A DNA stretch of 35,396 bases from Myxococcales bacterium (GTDB lineage Bacteria > Myxococcota > Polyangia > Polyangiales > Polyangiaceae). The translations under genes were made by a program, and so were the position numbers. The notes under the pieces are model-generated. The model worked only from the letters and a program-made list of their open reading frames with translations, was not told where the DNA came from and made no database searches. Positions 17,807 through 29,784 of the stretch are shown here, in pieces; within the stretch, counting starts at the first letter, position 1, and every line of letters starts with the position of its first letter. The stretch lies in the NCBI GenBank assembly GCA_003151595.1, contig PLXW01000043.1:1-35396 (forward strand). The letters are read 5' to 3'.

Positions 17807-18637
17807 ATGCGGATCGACCTTCGTACCTTGGCCATTGCGTGCGCAAGCGCGTGTCTCGTCTTCTGCTCCACGAGCAACCCACAACCGCCGATCGATACGA
17901 ACGCCTCGTCGTCGAGCGGAGGGGGCTCCGGCGGCGGCACGCCCCTCGGAGACGACGACGACAGCGGTGCGAGCGTGGACGCTGCGATCTTCGTACCGAC
18001 CGGGGGCTTCTCGGTGACCGGGCTCCTTTACGACAGCACCGGCGTGACGCCACTTTCCGGCGCGTCGATCTGCCTCCTCGCAACGCCGAACGGGTGCGTC
18101 TCGACGACCTCCGCCGGCGCGTTCACGATCAACGGCCTCGTCCCCAAGCTCTCTGGAATCACGGCGACCGATACGGGGTACGTGAACGGGGTGTGGGCGC
18201 TCACGCCGACCGCGAGTCTCGGTTCGTGGAACGGATACCTTCGGACGCAAGAACGAATCAACGCGCTCGCGGGGCAGGTCAATGCGACGTTCGCGAGCAC
18301 GACCGGCGCGATCCACTTCATCGCATACGACGCCACGGGAAACGGTCTCACGGGAGTGACTGTCACGGCGAGCACCACAGGCACGGTCGGCTACTTCGAC
18401 ACCAGCGGCGCGACGCTCGGAACTGCGAGCACGGGAGTCGCGGAGACGACGTCCGACGGCGGCGGGATGATCTTCGGCCTCGCTGCAGGCACGACCGTCG
18501 ACGTCACGTTCACCGCGCAGGGGAAGACCTGCGTCCACCACGACTCGAGCGGATGGGATCCGAAGTCGCCGTCGGCGACGATGTCCGTCCCCATCGTGGG
18601 CGGCTCGCTCACGTTTGCGGGCGGAACCTGCACGTAG
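17807..18637 (+). CDS. Probable lipoprotein with carboxypeptidase-regulatory-like beta domains
   Basis: A 276-aa exported protein. The leader MRIDLRTLAIACASACLVFC offers two lipidation sites, ASAC (C16) or LVFC (C20). A Ser/Gly/Asp linker follows (about 33-58). The rest is Thr/Gly/Ala-rich beta structure with GFSVTGLLYDSTGVTPLSGASICLL and later GNGLTGVTVTAST, which resemble carboxypeptidase regulatory-like (CNA_B-like) strands found in surface proteins. No enzyme motif is seen. The ribosome site GGGAGGG lies 4 bases before the ATG. The last 29 bases overlap the 3' end of the convergent lipB gene. Function is unknown; a cell-surface role is likely. Confidence 0.85.
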   Translation: MRIDLRTLAIACASACLVFCSTSNPQPPIDTNASSSSGGGSGGGTPLGDDDDSGASVDAAIFVPTGGFSVTGLLYDSTGVTPLSGASICLLATPNGCVSTTSAGAFTINGLVPKLSGITATDTGYVNGVWALTPTASLGSWNGYLRTQERINALAGQVNATFASTTGAIHFIAYDATGNGLTGVTVTASTTGTVGYFDTSGATLGTASTGVAETTSDGGGMIFGLAAGTTVDVTFTAQGKTCVHHDSSGWDPKSPSATMSVPIVGGSLTFAGGTCT

Positions 18638-19364
18638 CGGCGCGCGTCTCCGCTTCCTCCGCGATCCCCACTTCCACATCGAACACACGCGCCACCTGCA
18701 CGCACGCGCGCATCGCGAGATCGCGCACGCTCGGCGGCGGGGCGCCAAGCGCCGCCAGCGACGTCACGCCCAGCTCGGTGATCCCGCACGGCACGATCAG
18801 CTCGAACCCGCGAAGATCGGTCGATGCGTTGAACGCGAACCCGTGCATCGTCACCCAGCGCGACAAGCGCACGCCGATGGCGCCGATCTTCGCCAGGCGC
18901 TGCGTCTGCAGATCCGGCGGGTCGCGCCACTCGCGCGGGCGATCGCGATCGACCCACACGCCGATCATCTTCGCGTCCCCTTCGACGACCCCCGCCGCGA
19001 TCTCGTAGTCGCCGGCCAGCCCGATCATCACGCGCGCGAGATCGCGCACGTACTTCCTGACATCGCACCGATCGGGCTTCAGATCGAAGATGGGGTACGC
19101 CACGAGCTGCCCGGGCGCGTGGTACGTCACGTCGCCGCCACGCCCCGTCTCGAAGTATTCGACGCCGAGCTCGTCGCGCATCGCGGGCGACGCGAGCACG
19201 TTCATCGGTTTGGCGCCCCGGCCGAGCGTGATCACCGGCTCGTGCTCGAGGAGGAGCAGCGTGTCGCCGATCTCGTTCGCGATGCGCGCCTCGACCAGCC
19301 GCTCCTGGAGCGCGAGCGCTTCGCCGTAGCGAACGCGCCCGAGCCAATGAGCCGTGACTCCCAT
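18609..19364 (-). CDS. lipB: Lipoyl(octanoyl) transferase
   Basis: Transfers octanoyl groups from acyl carrier protein to lipoyl domains of 2-oxoacid dehydrogenases, the first step of lipoate assembly. The 251-aa protein has the family signature RGGDVTYHAPGQ at 75-86 (the usual GPG is APG here), the catalytic Lys K159 in AKIGAIGVRLSRWVTMHGFA and the acyl-accepting C193 in PCGI. Between the signature and K159 the segment is longer than in compact homologues (about 128-155). The ATG at 19364 is preceded by AAGGATCT, which lies within a dispersed repeat. guaB is upstream in the same direction, with 48 bases between; lipA is not in the window. Its 3' end overlaps the convergent lipoprotein gene by 29 bases. 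Confidence 0.94.
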   Translation of the reverse strand: MGVTAHWLGRVRYGEALALQERLVEARIANEIGDTLLLLEHEPVITLGRGAKPMNVLASPAMRDELGVEYFETGRGGDVTYHAPGQLVAYPIFDLKPDRCDVRKYVRDLARVMIGLAGDYEIAAGVVEGDAKMIGVWVDRDRPREWRDPPDLQTQRLAKIGAIGVRLSRWVTMHGFAFNASTDLRGFELIVPCGITELGVTSLAALGAPPPSVRDLAMRACVQVARVFDVEVGIAEEAETRAATCRFRPQT

Positions 19365-19366
19365 CT

Positions 19367-19393
19367 AGATCCTTCGCTTCGCTCAGGATGACA
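19367..19393. repeat. Dispersed inverted repeat, copy 2 (upstream of lipB)
   Basis: Seen: AGATCCTTCGCTTCGCTC then AGGATGACA, with arms ATCCT/AGGAT and inner GC pairs. It fills most of the 48-base gap between guaB and lipB. Read on the minus strand it ends in GAAGGATCTAG directly before the lipB ATG, so its AAGGA can act as the lipB ribosome binding site. Confidence 0.85.
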
Positions 19394-19411
19394 CTTCGCT
19401 CTTCAGCGAAG
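19394..19411 (-). terminator. Hairpin directly after guaB
   Basis: Seen: CTTCGCT (19394-19400), a 4-base loop CTTC, then AGCGAAG (19405-19411), a perfect 7-bp stem one base beyond the guaB stop. There is no T tract on the minus strand after it, so it may weaken read-through or protect the mRNA end and need not be a full terminator. Confidence 0.45.
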
Positions 19412-19412
19412 G

Positions 19413-22218
<2,806 letters not shown>

Positions 22219-22220
<2 letters not shown>

Positions 22221-22253
22221 GATCCTTCGTCGCTGCGCTCCTCAGGATGACAG
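22219..22253. repeat. Dispersed inverted repeat, copy 4 (paired head-to-head with copy 3)
   Basis: Seen: GAGATCCTTCGTCGCTG followed by CGCTCCTCAGGATGACAG. It begins within the stop codon of the phosphatase-superfamily gene. With copy 3 it forms a large inverted pair centred near 22212, lying between two convergent genes, where it could fold and stop transcription from both sides. Confidence 0.85.
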
Positions 22254-22268
22254 CGTGGGGGATGCGTC

Positions 22269-22943
22269 CTAGCCCACTTCGATCCGCGCGATCGCTCCGT
22301 ACGGCACGATCGACATCTTCCCCGCGTCGTCGCGCACGACGATCGCCCACCCCTGCGGCTGGTGATGAAGCGCGAGGAACGTCCCCTTCACGCTCGCACC
22401 CCCGCCGAAGTGAATCGTCACGACGCGCAGGTCTTCCACCAGGCGATGCAGCGTGAGCGCCGACGCGCCCGTCACTTCCATGTAGTCGGCGAGCGACTGC
22501 GTGTACGCCTGCCCCGTCTCGCGCAGGCGCTCGGCCATCACCTTCGCCAGCCCGGCGTAGAACGTCGCCGCGACGCGCGGGTGCTCGGCCGCCACCTTGT
22601 CGAACGCCGCGCGCTTCAACATCGAGACGTGCGTGGCCACCACGGCGCGCGCCCCGGCGCTGCGCCGGCTGCCGTCGAGGAAGCTCATCTCGCCGAACAC
22701 CGACCCCGGCGTGAACGTGCCGACGACGCGATCGACGTTCCCGCGCAACGTGGAGAACGCCTCCACGCACCCGGCCTCGACGATCCAGAGCGCGTCGCCC
22801 TCGTCCCCTTCGCCGAAGATCTCGTCGCCCGCCAGGAACGTCTGCATCTTGCACGCATCGAGCACGCTCTGGATCTCGCTGCGCGAGATTCCGGCGAACA
22901 GCGTGACCTGGTGCAGCTCGACGCTGAGTCTGTCGTCGCTCAT
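22269..22943 (-). CDS. Cyclic-nucleotide-binding-domain protein with Sm-like C-terminus (no HTH)
   Basis: A 224-aa cytoplasmic protein. Residues about 15-125 form a CRP-type nucleotide-binding domain: FLAGDEIFGEGDEGDALWIVEAG, then FGEMSFLDG and R94-S95-A96, which matches the phosphate-binding RSA of E. coli CRP, so ligand binding is plausible. A helix follows (about 125-165). The C-terminus (about 170-224, VVTIHFGGGASVKGTFLALHH and WAIVVRDDAGKMSIVPYGAIARIEV) is all strand and has no helix-turn-helix; by eye it matches the Sm1/Sm2 layout of Hfq-like barrels. It is therefore not an ordinary CRP-type transcription factor. The ATG at 22943 has GAGGAGG upstream and overlaps the stop of the PilT-like gene by ATGA, so it should be made with it. 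Confidence 0.87.
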   Translation of the reverse strand: MSDDRLSVELHQVTLFAGISRSEIQSVLDACKMQTFLAGDEIFGEGDEGDALWIVEAGCVEAFSTLRGNVDRVVGTFTPGSVFGEMSFLDGSRRSAGARAVVATHVSMLKRAAFDKVAAEHPRVAATFYAGLAKVMAERLRETGQAYTQSLADYMEVTGASALTLHRLVEDLRVVTIHFGGGASVKGTFLALHHQPQGWAIVVRDDAGKMSIVPYGAIARIEVG

Positions 22944-24487
22944 TGCGCTGCCTCCTCGCTCCACGGCCCGCGCAGGTTCGCGCGCGTGAGCGTGAGCCCC
23001 ATCTCCTTCTTCGAGACCGACGACGCGTACGCCTCGGCCGGCTCGATCGTGCCGTGCTTCACGAGCGAGAAGAGCGCGTCGTTCAACGTCTGCATCCCCA
23101 TGCCGCGGCTGGTCTGCATCACCGTCGGGATCTGGAACGTCTTCTCTTCGCGAATCAGGTTCGCCACGGCCGGCGTGACGAGGAGCACCTCGAGCGCCGC
23201 CACGCGCCCTCCCCCTTTCTTGCGGCACAACGTCTGCGAGACGACGCCGAGGAGCGACTCGGCGAGCATGGCGCGGATCTGTTGCTGCCGGTCGGCCGGG
23301 TACTGGTTGATCAGGCGATCGATCGTGCTCGCCGCGGTGTTCGTGTGGAGCGTGCCGAACACCAGGTGGCCTGTCTCCGCGGTCTCGATGGCGATGGCGC
23401 TCGTCTCCAGATCGCGGAGCTCGCCGACCAGGATGACGTCGGGGTCTTCACGAAGCGCCGCGCGGAGAGCGGCTTGAAAGGTCATCGTCGACGAGCCGAC
23501 CTCGCGCTGGTTCACGAGGCACTTCTTGTCCTTGTGAACGAACTCGACGGGGTCCTCGATCGTGATGATGTGATCGGTGCGCGTGTCGTTCACGTAGTCG
23601 ATCATCGCCGCGAGCGTGGTCGACTTGCCGGAGCCGGTGGGGCCGGTGACGAGGATGAGCCCCTTCGGGTAGTCGCACAGCTTGATGATCGCCGGCGGGA
23701 GGCCGAGCTCCTTGGCCGTGAGGATCTTCGCCGGGATCTGCCGGAACACGGCGCCGACGCCGACGATGTCCTTGAACACGTTGCACCGCATGCGCGCGCG
23801 CCCGGCGAGCGCGTACGAAAAGTCGGTGTCGCGCGTCTCTTCGAACTGCGCGCGGTTGCGCGGCGGGAGGATCGGCTCGAGGAGCGACCAGAGCTCCGCG
23901 CCGGAGAGCGGCGGGCGCCCCTCGAGCAGGGTCATCTCGCCGTGGATGCGGACCATCGGAACGGCGTCGCTCTTCAAGTGGAGGTCCGACGCTTCGAGAT
24001 CGAGCATCTGATGGAACAGATCGTCGATGCCCGCGGGCTTCGAGGTGATGCGCGCGGCACCGCTCACGCGCGCCACGTGCGCGGGCGCGTGCGAGGCGAC
24101 GACCGCCTTCATCGACCCGCTGGTGTACCGCGTCGGCTCGATCTGCATCGGCTCGGGAGGGGCGAGCGACGCCGGCGCGGGGGCCGAGTTGCTCCACGGC
24201 ATCGCGCGAAGGACGATCCCGTGCTCGGTCACCTTCACCGTGAGCCGGATGCGGCCGATGGGACTCTCGTACGGAAAATCGCGCGACGTCGCGTCGGGCT
24301 CGAAGCGATAGCCCGGGGCGATCACCTCTTCGATGATCCCCCGAAGCTGGTCGTACGTCGGCGTCCCCTTGCTGACGACGCGCGACGAGCCGTTGACCAG
24401 CAGCTCCACGGGCGCGCCCGATCGAAACTGGATGGCCTGTGCGCCCGGCGTCCGAAGCGCTTCGAGGTACCGATCGAGAACGGCCAC
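22940..24487 (-). CDS. PilT-like type IV pilus ATPase with duplicated N-terminal domain
   Basis: A 515-aa AAA+ motor of the PilT/PilU retraction family. Residues about 150-252 are the normal PAS-like N-domain (ASDLHLKSDAVPMVRIHGEM). The ATPase core has Walker A GPTGSGKS at 282-289, Asp box TIEDPVEF, Walker B DPDVILVGELRD at 348-359 and His box TLHTNTAASTIDR. Unusually, residues about 5-98 look like a second, decayed copy of the N-domain (AQAIQFRSGAPVELLVNGSS...RLTVKVTEHGIVLRAMP), joined by a Pro/Ala/Ser linker. The GTG at 24487 was chosen because GGGGGAGGTGAG precedes it; the GTG at 24508 has no such site. It lies between the HD-GYP regulator (upstream) and the cyclic-nucleotide protein. Energising retraction or a related secretion motor is likely; it is probably a paralogue of the main PilT. 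Confidence 0.93.
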   Translation of the reverse strand: MAVLDRYLEALRTPGAQAIQFRSGAPVELLVNGSSRVVSKGTPTYDQLRGIIEEVIAPGYRFEPDATSRDFPYESPIGRIRLTVKVTEHGIVLRAMPWSNSAPAPASLAPPEPMQIEPTRYTSGSMKAVVASHAPAHVARVSGAARITSKPAGIDDLFHQMLDLEASDLHLKSDAVPMVRIHGEMTLLEGRPPLSGAELWSLLEPILPPRNRAQFEETRDTDFSYALAGRARMRCNVFKDIVGVGAVFRQIPAKILTAKELGLPPAIIKLCDYPKGLILVTGPTGSGKSTTLAAMIDYVNDTRTDHIITIEDPVEFVHKDKKCLVNQREVGSSTMTFQAALRAALREDPDVILVGELRDLETSAIAIETAETGHLVFGTLHTNTAASTIDRLINQYPADRQQQIRAMLAESLLGVVSQTLCRKKGGGRVAALEVLLVTPAVANLIREEKTFQIPTVMQTSRGMGMQTLNDALFSLVKHGTIEPAEAYASSVSKKEMGLTLTRANLRGPWSEEAAQ

Positions 24488-24521
24488 GCGCTCACCTCCC
24501 CCGCTCACACGCTCACGCGTC

Positions 24522-26009
<1,488 letters not shown>

Positions 26010-26092
26010 GTGGGGATCTCCGGGGAGAATCGATGCTAACGCGAGAACGTCGCGCGTTGCCTGGGAATCGCCCGCGTGCGAGGTTGCTTCGC

Positions 26093-26872
26093 GTGAATCC
26101 GGGAGTGAGACTGGGCGTGAGACGAGCCGGTCCGAAAAGCGGCGCGCGGCGGGCAACGGAGGTCGGCGTCGTCTCCGCGTATGCGGCGGCGGGAGCGATC
26201 GCCGCGGGCCTCTCGGTCGCGCTCGGTCGCGATCCGATCGCGACGCCGTCGTGGGTCGGGCTCGAGGGGACCGAGGCGGTGGCGTGGAGCGTGGCCATGG
26301 GGGTCCTCCTCGGCGCGGCGACGGTGCTCGCGTCGCGCATGCTGTCGCGAAGAACGGTGTGGGCGCGCGCGCTTCACGCCGCGCTGAGGCCCGCGGTCCG
26401 TGACGTGGACGGCGCCACGATCGCCGTGATGGCGCTCGCCAGCGGCGTCGGCGAAGAGCTCTTCTTCCGCGGGCTGCTCGTCCCCGTGGTGGGGGTGATC
26501 GTGTCGGCGGTGGCGTTCGGGCTCCTTCATCAAGTGCGCGGGCCGGCGCGATGGGCGTGGGCGGCGTGGGCGTTCACGATGGGCATCCTGTTCGCGCTCG
26601 TGTTCGTGATCACGGGGAGCCTGGTGGGGGCGATCGTGGCGCACGTGGCGATCAACGGCGCGAACCTGCGCTTCATTCGCGACGTCGATCCGGGGTTGCT
26701 CGCGACCGGGAGCGACCCCAAAATCACGGCACCGCCATGGCCAAGAAGATCGAGCTCGCCTCCGCCCCCACGCGCTTCGGTAGCGCCTACCCCGCCCCCT
26801 TCGACGCTCCTTGCCTCGAACGAAAGCGGTGGCGTCTCGGCGACGCCGCCGGGCTCACGCAGTTCGGCGTGA
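26093..26872 (+). CDS. CPBP-family intramembrane protease (Abi/CAAX-like)
   Basis: About 259 aa from GTG 26093 (GAGG upstream); an ATG at 26033 with GGGGAG is an alternative that would leave only 23 bases to the divergent HD-GYP gene. Several membrane helices are present. The family motifs are GEELFFRG (catalytic Glu pair with Arg), FGLLHQ, and HVAINGAN, matching the metal-binding Glu and His of CPBP proteases. The helices end near ANLRFIRDV. After that a Pro/Ser-rich tail of about 60 residues runs on to 26872 and overlaps the cupin gene by 136 bases in another frame. The tail is unlike the family and may come from loss of an earlier stop. Substrate unknown. Confidence 0.8.
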   Translation: MNPGVRLGVRRAGPKSGARRATEVGVVSAYAAAGAIAAGLSVALGRDPIATPSWVGLEGTEAVAWSVAMGVLLGAATVLASRMLSRRTVWARALHAALRPAVRDVDGATIAVMALASGVGEELFFRGLLVPVVGVIVSAVAFGLLHQVRGPARWAWAAWAFTMGILFALVFVITGSLVGAIVAHVAINGANLRFIRDVDPGLLATGSDPKITAPPWPRRSSSPPPPRASVAPTPPPSTLLASNESGGVSATPPGSRSSA

Positions 26873-27207
26873 ACCTCCTGCGGCTCGCGCCGGGCGTGTG
26901 GTCGAGCCAGCGTCACTGGCACTCACGCGAAGACGAGTTCGTGCACGTCGTCGAAGGCGAAGTGGTGCTGGTGACGAACGCCGGCGAGGAGATCCTGCGC
27001 GCGGGCGACAGCGCGGGGTTCAAGGCGGGCGAGGCCGACGGGCATCACCTCCAGAATCGATCCGACCGCGAAGCGGTTCTGCTCGAGATCGGAACGCGCT
27101 CGCCGATCATGGACGACTGCGACTATCCGGACGTCGATCTTCAGCTGCGCAACGGCCGCTGGGAGCACACCGACGGCCGGGCGTACGACGGCAAGCCACG
27201 TCAGTGA
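26737..27207 (+). CDS. Single-domain cupin protein
   Basis: A 156-aa cytoplasmic protein of the cupin superfamily. Motif 1 is HWHSREDEFVHVVEGEVVLV, with two His and a Glu as metal ligands. Motif 2 is GFKAGEADGHHLQNRS, with the final His. The N-terminal stretch RFGSAYPAPFDAPC and GDAAGLTQFGVNLLRL is typical of a bacterial cupin group of unknown function, which supports the ATG at 26737 even though it lies 136 bases inside the CPBP reading frame. It could bind a sugar or small acid; no enzyme activity can be named. It is convergent with the FHA-sigma54 gene, 13 bases apart. Confidence 0.9.
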   Translation: MAKKIELASAPTRFGSAYPAPFDAPCLERKRWRLGDAAGLTQFGVNLLRLAPGVWSSQRHWHSREDEFVHVVEGEVVLVTNAGEEILRAGDSAGFKAGEADGHHLQNRSDREAVLLEIGTRSPIMDDCDYPDVDLQLRNGRWEHTDGRAYDGKPRQ

Positions 27208-27220
27208 CGCGCCCTCGGCG

Positions 27221-28609
27221 CTAGTCGTCGTCCTTGTCGGACCAGGTCATTCCGTAGAGACCGCGCTTCTTCAGGAGATCACGCAGGTGGTGCCGCGCGA
27301 GGTCCGCTTCGCGCGACGCCTTCGACAGGTTGCCGCCGCAGCGCTTCATGAGCGCGCCCAGGTACGCCGCTTCGAAGCGCTGCACGGCGCGGTCCTTCGC
27401 CGGCGCGAACGTCCCCGAGAGATCGAGCACGCTCCGCTCTTCGCGGGTGCCGCGGAAGCCGAAGCCTTCGCCGGCGACGTCGACGCGGCGGATCAATCCG
27501 TCGGAGCAGAGCGCCGCGGCACGCGAGAGGACGTTGCGAAGCTCGCGCACGTTCCCCGGCCACGGCTGCGCGGCGAGCTGCAAGAGCGCCGACTGCTCGA
27601 TCATCACCTCGCGGTCGCCCGCGATCGACGTCAGGAGCTTGCGGCACAGGATCGGGATGTCCTCGAGCCGATCGCGGAGCGGCGGGATGGAGACGCGCAG
27701 CGGCGCGAGGCGAAAGTAGAGGTCTTCGCGAAAGCGACCGGAGTCGATCTCGTTTCGCAGATCCCGGTGCGTGGCCGTGATGACCCGCACGTCGACCTTG
27801 ATGGGCGCGTTGCCGCCGACGCGCGAGAACTCCTGGCTCTCGAGGACGCGCAGGAACTTCGCCTGGAGCGGCGTGGGGAGCTCGCCGATCTCGTCGAGGA
27901 AGACCGTCCCCTGGTGCGCCGCTTCGAAGAGGCCGATGCGACGCTCGGTGGCGCCGGTGAAGGCCCCCTTCTCGTGACCGAAGAGGAGCGACTCGGCGAG
28001 CGTCTCGGGGAGAGAGGTGGCGTCGATGACGACGAACGGCTTTCCCTTGCGGAGGCTCCGCTCGTGAATTGCGCGCGCCACCTCCTCTTTGCCGGTGCCC
28101 GTCTCGCCTTGAATGAGGAGGCCGATGTTCTTCGGTGCGACGCGCGCCAGCGTGGCGAAGAGCTCGCGCATGGCGCTCGATTCGCCGACCAGCTCGCCGA
28201 AGGTCTCGTCTGCGCTCTGCGCCGCGAGCTCTGCGCCGCCGTCGAGATCGACCCGCAGGTGCGTGTCGCCGACGACGATCTCCGCGCCCACCGCGAGCTC
28301 GATCTCCGTGATGCGGTGCGGGCCGAGCCACGTGCCGTTCGTGCTCCCCGAGTCGCGCAGATGAACGCGATCGCCGCGACGCCGCATCTCGAGGTGCACG
28401 GCCGACACGCGCGGATCGGCGAGCACCAGATCGTTGGTCGCGTGGCGCCCGGCCGTCGCCAGCGCGCTGGCCATCGCCAGCGATCGCCCCGCGCCCGGCC
28501 CGCTGACGGCGCTCAACCGCGGAACTCCTTCACGCGCCGCTCGAGGCTTCCCGCCGACGCTCGCGTGCGCTTCGGTCCCCCCGCTGATCGGTCGCTGCCC
28601 CTGGCTCAT
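27221..28609 (-). CDS. FHA-domain sigma54-dependent transcriptional activator
   Basis: A 462-aa enhancer-binding protein. An FHA domain (about 30-122; GRHATNDLVLADPRVSAVHLE and SGSTNGTWLG) replaces the usual receiver, so activity is probably set by a phosphothreonine on a kinase or partner. The AAA+ domain has Walker A GETGTGKE at 168-175 and the sigma54-contacting GAFTGA at 215-220, with later LDEIGELP, FREDLYFRL and WPGNVREL. The C-terminal Fis-like helix-turn-helix is GNLSKASREADLARHHLRDLLKKRG. This layout is common in myxobacteria, where it links Ser/Thr kinases to sigma54 promoters. The start MSQGQRPISGG was chosen by the domain border; the open frame upstream runs across the divergent gene. 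Its target promoter is not evident in the window. Confidence 0.95.
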   Translation of the reverse strand: MSQGQRPISGGTEAHASVGGKPRAAREGVPRLSAVSGPGAGRSLAMASALATAGRHATNDLVLADPRVSAVHLEMRRRGDRVHLRDSGSTNGTWLGPHRITEIELAVGAEIVVGDTHLRVDLDGGAELAAQSADETFGELVGESSAMRELFATLARVAPKNIGLLIQGETGTGKEEVARAIHERSLRKGKPFVVIDATSLPETLAESLLFGHEKGAFTGATERRIGLFEAAHQGTVFLDEIGELPTPLQAKFLRVLESQEFSRVGGNAPIKVDVRVITATHRDLRNEIDSGRFREDLYFRLAPLRVSIPPLRDRLEDIPILCRKLLTSIAGDREVMIEQSALLQLAAQPWPGNVRELRNVLSRAAALCSDGLIRRVDVAGEGFGFRGTREERSVLDLSGTFAPAKDRAVQRFEAAYLGALMKRCGGNLSKASREADLARHHLRDLLKKRGLYGMTWSDKDDD

Positions 28610-28670
28610 ACGGAGCTCATCGTAAGGGAAAGGCAGGCGGCATCGGTCGAAATCCCGTAACGTCGAGGAC

Positions 28671-29762
28671 GTGAGGTGGCGCGTCGCGCGATTCGCGATG
28701 ACCCTGGGTGCCTTCACCTTCGCGTGCGGCATCGCGCGAACACCCGGCGTGGGCCGGGTCGCGTGGATCGCGACCGCGTCGGCGCAAGACGCGGCCGAGC
28801 TCGCCGCCGCGCGAAAGCTCTTCGGCGAGGCGCTCGCCGATCAAGCCGCGCAGCGCTTCGCCCCTGCGCTCGAGAAGTTCCAGCGCGTCCAGGCGGTGCG
28901 CGACACGCAGGCGGTTCGTTATCGCATCGCGTCGTGCCTCGAATCGCTCGGCAAGCTTCGCGCGGCGCTCGAGGCGTACACCGCGGCGTCGGTGGCGGCG
29001 GGGAACGACGCGGAGAGCACGAACATCGCGCGCGTGTCGCGCGAGAAGATGGACGCGCTGAGCGGGCGTGTGGCTCGCGTGATCGTGAAGCTGTCGCCCG
29101 TGGCACCGGACGACGTGCAGGTGAAGATCGACGGCGACGTCTTGCAGCCGAACGCGATCGGCACGCCGGTCGCGATCGATCCCGGCGCGCACGAGATCAC
29201 CGCGACGGGATCGGGCGCAGCGCCGTTTCGCGCGCAGACGACGATCACCGAAGGGGGAACGGCGACGGTCTACGTGTTCATCGACGCGCCGAAACACGCG
29301 CCTCCCCTCCCGCCGATCGAGACCATCCCCGTGACGCAGTCGCCGAAGCCTGCGTCGCCGCTCCCCGGCGAGCCGGCCGCCACCGCGCCGGAGTCGACCG
29401 AATCCGCGAGCTCGGGTCGCACGACGGCGGGCGTCGTGGCCGTCACCGCCGGCGGCGTCCTCGTCGCGGGGTCGATCGCGCTCCTCCTCGTTCGCCACGC
29501 CGAGATCGCGGCGATCGAGGACGCGTGTCCAGGCGGGATCTGTCCGGTCGCGCGCCAGAGCGAGCTCGAAGCGACGCGCAGCCGCGCCCTCCTCGAAGGC
29601 TCCGCGGCGATCGGCGTGGGCGCAGCGGGCATCATCGCCGCCGGCGTGGGGATCGTGCTCCTCGCGACCTCGAACCCGTCGGCGAGCGCGGCTCACGCGA
29701 CCGGGCTCGCACCGTGGGTCGACAAGAACGCACGCGGTCTCTCCTGGACCGCGTCGTTCTGA
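28671..29762 (+). CDS. Exported TPR-like protein with C-terminal membrane segments
   Basis: A 363-aa protein with a signal peptide (cut likely after TASA, near residue 38). A helical TPR-like part follows (about 40-130; KLFGEALADQAAQRFAPALEKFQRVQ and YRIASCLESLGKLRAALEAYTAAS). Next is a strand-rich PEGA-like part (VIVKLSPVAPDDVQVKIDGDVLQP...IDPGAHEITATGSG), then a Pro-rich linker. Two hydrophobic stretches near the end (TTAGVVAVTAGGVLVAGSIALLLV and AIGVGAAGIIAAGVGIVLLAT) flank a segment with CPGGICP. This arrangement is common in myxobacterial envelope proteins and has no known role. GTG start with GAGGA upstream. It is divergent from the FHA regulator (61 bases), which could control it. Confidence 0.85.
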   Translation: MRWRVARFAMTLGAFTFACGIARTPGVGRVAWIATASAQDAAELAAARKLFGEALADQAAQRFAPALEKFQRVQAVRDTQAVRYRIASCLESLGKLRAALEAYTAASVAAGNDAESTNIARVSREKMDALSGRVARVIVKLSPVAPDDVQVKIDGDVLQPNAIGTPVAIDPGAHEITATGSGAAPFRAQTTITEGGTATVYVFIDAPKHAPPLPPIETIPVTQSPKPASPLPGEPAATAPESTESASSGRTTAGVVAVTAGGVLVAGSIALLLVRHAEIAAIEDACPGGICPVARQSELEATRSRALLEGSAAIGVGAAGIIAAGVGIVLLATSNPSASAAHATGLAPWVDKNARGLSWTASF

Positions 29763-29784
29763 GATCGCGCGAAGAGCGCCCCCG

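Noticed and set aside
24488..24508. GTG 24508 as start of the PilT-like gene
   Set aside because: It has no ribosome binding site, while GTG 24487 is preceded by GGAGGT at good spacing.
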